DNA from: Dyella_D sp052115385
Lineage (GTDB): Bacteria > Pseudomonadota > Gammaproteobacteria > Xanthomonadales > Rhodanobacteraceae
DNA: 64,000 bases
Direction of reading: 5' to 3'
NCBI RefSeq assembly: GCF_052115385.1
Contig: NZ_JBFRGP010000001.1
Span: 806,001-870,000 of the forward strand
Positions within the stretch are counted from its first letter, which is position 1. Every line of letters starts with the position of its first letter. Of the stretch, positions 62,088 to 64,000 are shown in pieces. The notes beneath the pieces are model-generated. The model did not search any database, was not told the DNA's origin, and saw only the letters and a program-made list of their open reading frames with translations. A program made the position numbers and the translations under genes.

Positions 62088-63302
62088 CTAGCCGCCCGGA
62101 GGCGGAAGCGCGGCACCACCGGTCAAGGCGCGAGCATCATCGGTGCGGTTCAGTACTCCAGAGGACCGATCGAACAGTCCGAACGCATTATTGCCCGAGC
62201 CGTTATCGCTATCGTCCCAATACACCGGCCGAATGCCGAGGCTGTTGGCCTGGCTGACTACGTATTTGTCGAAATACGTCCGCGAGGCGAGATGCAAGTT
62301 GAGGTTGGTGCCGGTCAGGCCGGCCGTGCCGGTGCGGCGAACGGCGCCGAATTCACCCAGGAGCACGGGGATCCCTTTGCTGATGAATTGGGAGTTCATT
62401 TTCTGCAGTTCCGCCGTCACGTAAGACTCCTCCGTGGCGGAAGTTGCGTTGCGGGTCGTCAGCGAGGAGGAATGGTAATTCTTGCCCCAGAAATACCACA
62501 TCGATCCCCATGAGGCGTCGGCCGTCATGAGTGCGTATTGATACGGCGAGTAGTAATGCACTTCGAAGGCCAGATGCTTTGCCGGATCGGAGGGGATCGT
62601 GGTCACCCAGCTATTGGTGTTGTCGATGTTTCCGCCACCCGGCCCCTGCAGCACTAGCCAACGCGTCTGGTTGTTACCACCGGTGGCGCGAACCGCATTG
62701 ATGAAGTTCTGGTAGTACTGCAACAGCACGTTGGTCTGCGCCTGCGAGGTCACGTTCGGTTCGTTGGCTACGGCGAAAAGCAGCTTCGAGTTGTAGCCCT
62801 TGAAGTTGTTCGCGATCTGGGTCCAGTAGGAAACCAGTTTCGCATTGACGTTCGAATCGAAACTGTTGAAGTTCGAGTTCTCGAACCAGCCGCCATCCCA
62901 ATGATCGTTGATGATCACCGTGAGATTGGCCGCCTGGGCCCATTGCACGACCTGGGTGACCGTGGCCATGTAGGACGCGTTGATCACGTGCGTATTCGGA
63001 TCGGCGTTGTGGTCCCACGCGCAGGGAATGCGAATGGTGTTGAAGCCGGCGGCCGCGACGTTATTGATCAGCTTCTGCTTGGGCATGGTCGCGCCCGACC
63101 AGGTGGCTTCCAGCGTATTGCCGAGATTCCAGCCATAGGTTGGATTGGCGAGTTGCGCGTGTCCGCCCAGGGGGAGCAGCGACAAGCCGACCGCCAGCAG
63201 CAGCGCGGGTATGACGCGTGGCTTTCGCTGGCCTGCAGGCAGCAGGCGGCGAGCAGCCGCAAGCGTTTGAATGCGGGTGACGGTCCATGGGCGTAAACGC
63301 AT
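62088..63302 (-). CDS. glycoside hydrolase family 5 endoglucanase, secreted
   Basis: 404-residue cellulase-type enzyme. Signal sequence with long basic lead and hydrophobic VIPALLLAVGLSLLPLGGHA, cut near residue 49. The TIM-barrel starts at GWNLGNTLEATWSG; acid/base Glu181 is in LFAVANEPNV and nucleophile Glu317 in IPVLLGEFGAVRRTG. HYYSPYQYAL and WDDSDNGSGNNAFGLFDRSS are typical of GH5 endoglucanases. It ends shortly after the catalytic domain in GGAALPPPGG, like the start of a linker without a carbohydrate-binding module. No other glycanase gene is near. Confidence 0.93.
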   Translation of the reverse strand: MRLRPWTVTRIQTLAAARRLLPAGQRKPRVIPALLLAVGLSLLPLGGHAQLANPTYGWNLGNTLEATWSGATMPKQKLINNVAAAGFNTIRIPCAWDHNADPNTHVINASYMATVTQVVQWAQAANLTVIINDHWDGGWFENSNFNSFDSNVNAKLVSYWTQIANNFKGYNSKLLFAVANEPNVTSQAQTNVLLQYYQNFINAVRATGGNNQTRWLVLQGPGGGNIDNTNSWVTTIPSDPAKHLAFEVHYYSPYQYALMTADASWGSMWYFWGKNYHSSSLTTRNATSATEESYVTAELQKMNSQFISKGIPVLLGEFGAVRRTGTAGLTGTNLNLHLASRTYFDKYVVSQANSLGIRPVYWDDSDNGSGNNAFGLFDRSSGVLNRTDDARALTGGAALPPPGG

Positions 63303-63537
63303 ACTGGGAAACCCTCTCAGTTGACGGGAACGGAAGAGTTCATCCGGCGCATGGCGATCGCCGTGATCGCCAGTCGTGCATGCTGAGAAGGCCGCGGGTG
63401 GTGCGCAATTATGAAATCGATAAAGGCGCTTGATGTTTATTCGTTTGCAATCGCCGCATTCGGGGCGGTGAGGGGATGAAGGAGGCGCGCAAGCTCAAAC
63501 CGGATCACCGCGGTGAAAACCCAGTGAACGCCCTGGC
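63303..63537. other. intergenic region, no gene found
   Basis: About 235 bases between the cellulase start and the last gene's stop. Contains a small G/C alternation and AT-richer stretch near 63410-63440 that may hold the cellulase promoter, but no clear -35/-10 pair. Confidence 0.4.
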
Positions 63538-63999
63538 CTAGCTACGCGCCACATCCTCGCTATCCACCGGCATCACGCTGAGCGTGTCCCCACGTGCATC
63601 CAGCAGCAGCGTCACCGGGTCGGATAGTGGTGCTGGCGCGGATGCCTGCTCGCCGAGCAGGCTGCCGATGTCGTGGTGCAGCGTGACCAGGCACAGGCGC
63701 GGATCGTCCTCGTGCTCTGCGGGCGGCTGGCGCGGGGCGCGCATCACGTGGTGGCAGGCCAGTTCGAAGGTGAGCAGGTCGCGCAAGGCATCCACCGGCC
63801 AATCGATCGCCGCTGGATGGGCGAGCAGCCAGTGCGCGAAGCGGTGGGCTTCGAGCAGGTATTGCAGGGTGCTTTCCGGCTCGTCGGCGAAATAGGCGTC
63901 GAGCACGCCGCCCAGGATCTCGCCCAGGCGGCGGCAAGTGCGCGGCAACACGGAATGGATCGGGATGATGCGATTGATGCGGTAGAGCGTGCAGTTCAT
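63538..63999 (-). CDS. unrecognised protein at window edge, possibly N-terminally cut
   Basis: At least 153 residues in a minus-strand frame that starts with an ATG touching the right edge, so it might continue beyond. No family is recognised. The middle (AYFADEPESTLQYLLEAHRF, LLTFELACHHVM) is helical and the end (LVTLHHDIGSLLGE, PVTLLLDARGDTLSVMPVDS) has beta character. The composition is consistent with a real coding frame. Confidence 0.55.
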   Translation of the reverse strand: MNCTLYRINRIIPIHSVLPRTCRRLGEILGGVLDAYFADEPESTLQYLLEAHRFAHWLLAHPAAIDWPVDALRDLLTFELACHHVMRAPRQPPAEHEDDPRLCLVTLHHDIGSLLGEQASAPAPLSDPVTLLLDARGDTLSVMPVDSEDVARS

Positions 64000-64000
64000 G

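Overview
This 64 kb window looks like a chromosomal segment of a high-G+C gammaproteobacterium of the order Xanthomonadales, most likely family Rhodanobacteraceae (Dyella, Frateuria, Rhodanobacter or Luteibacter type). That placement is an inference from gene order (nuoLMN, initiator tRNA, rimP-nusA-infB-rbfA-truB-rpsO-pnp; mtnA near gyrA; a class III phaEC pair; sulfate-assimilation genes beside a cysB homologue), protein sequence character and base composition. There is no phage, insertion sequence, CRISPR array or rRNA. Most genes are housekeeping; the more unusual material is in regulatory DNA, dispersed palindromic repeats and a few accessory genes toward the right end.

Left third (1-21.3 kb, all on +). 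The end of the complex I operon (nuoL partial, nuoM, nuoN) is followed by the initiator tRNA gene with its own strong promoter and terminator. Next comes a promoter with a leader that holds two terminator-like hairpins, then the transcription/translation operon rimP-nusA-infB-rbfA-truB. rpsO has its own promoter and a 45-base near-perfect palindrome in its leader; pnp follows. The phaE-phaC pair (class III polyhydroxyalkanoate synthase), a PspC-domain peptide, mtnA, a GtrA-family membrane protein and gyrA complete the block.

Middle (21.3-35.2 kb, mostly on -). A short secreted protein, an M23 peptidase, a peroxiredoxin, a divergent hsp20-dnaJ-like heat-shock pair behind a sigma32-like promoter, a PilH-like response regulator, an AcuI/YhdH oxidoreductase, a LOG-family protein, the 2-oxoglutarate dehydrogenase operon sucA-sucB-lpdA, and a JmjC ribosomal oxygenase overlapping a small unknown gene.

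Sulfur block (35.5-45.5 kb). cysJ-cysI-cysH-sat/APS kinase, a cysB-type LysR regulator on the opposite strand, and cysG-cysK. Together they encode sulfate activation, reduction to sulfide, siroheme for the sulfite reductase, and cysteine synthesis. Both transcription units carry tandem AGACGTCT-like octamers upstream, which resemble MetJ operators.

Right end (45.5-64 kb). HxlR regulator/GST, an acyltransferase, purB/fumC, a GntR-type (YtrA-like) ABC-transporter operon with a clear promoter-operator, followed on the same strand by two paralogous lipoproteins flanking a beta-lactamase-fold serine hydrolase; then an SDR without the usual catalytic residues, M61 and S41 peptidases, an AraC regulator, a secreted GH5 cellulase and an unrecognised gene at the edge.

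Five copies of one palindromic repeat (one is only half), two copies of a second repeat and two further single elements sit between genes, giving the region a typical REP/BIME-like scatter. I did not find an obviously novel defence or biosynthetic system. The best candidates for follow-up are the MetJ-like boxes, the YtrA-like operon with its lipoprotein neighbours, the leaders of rimP and rpsO, and the atypical SDR.
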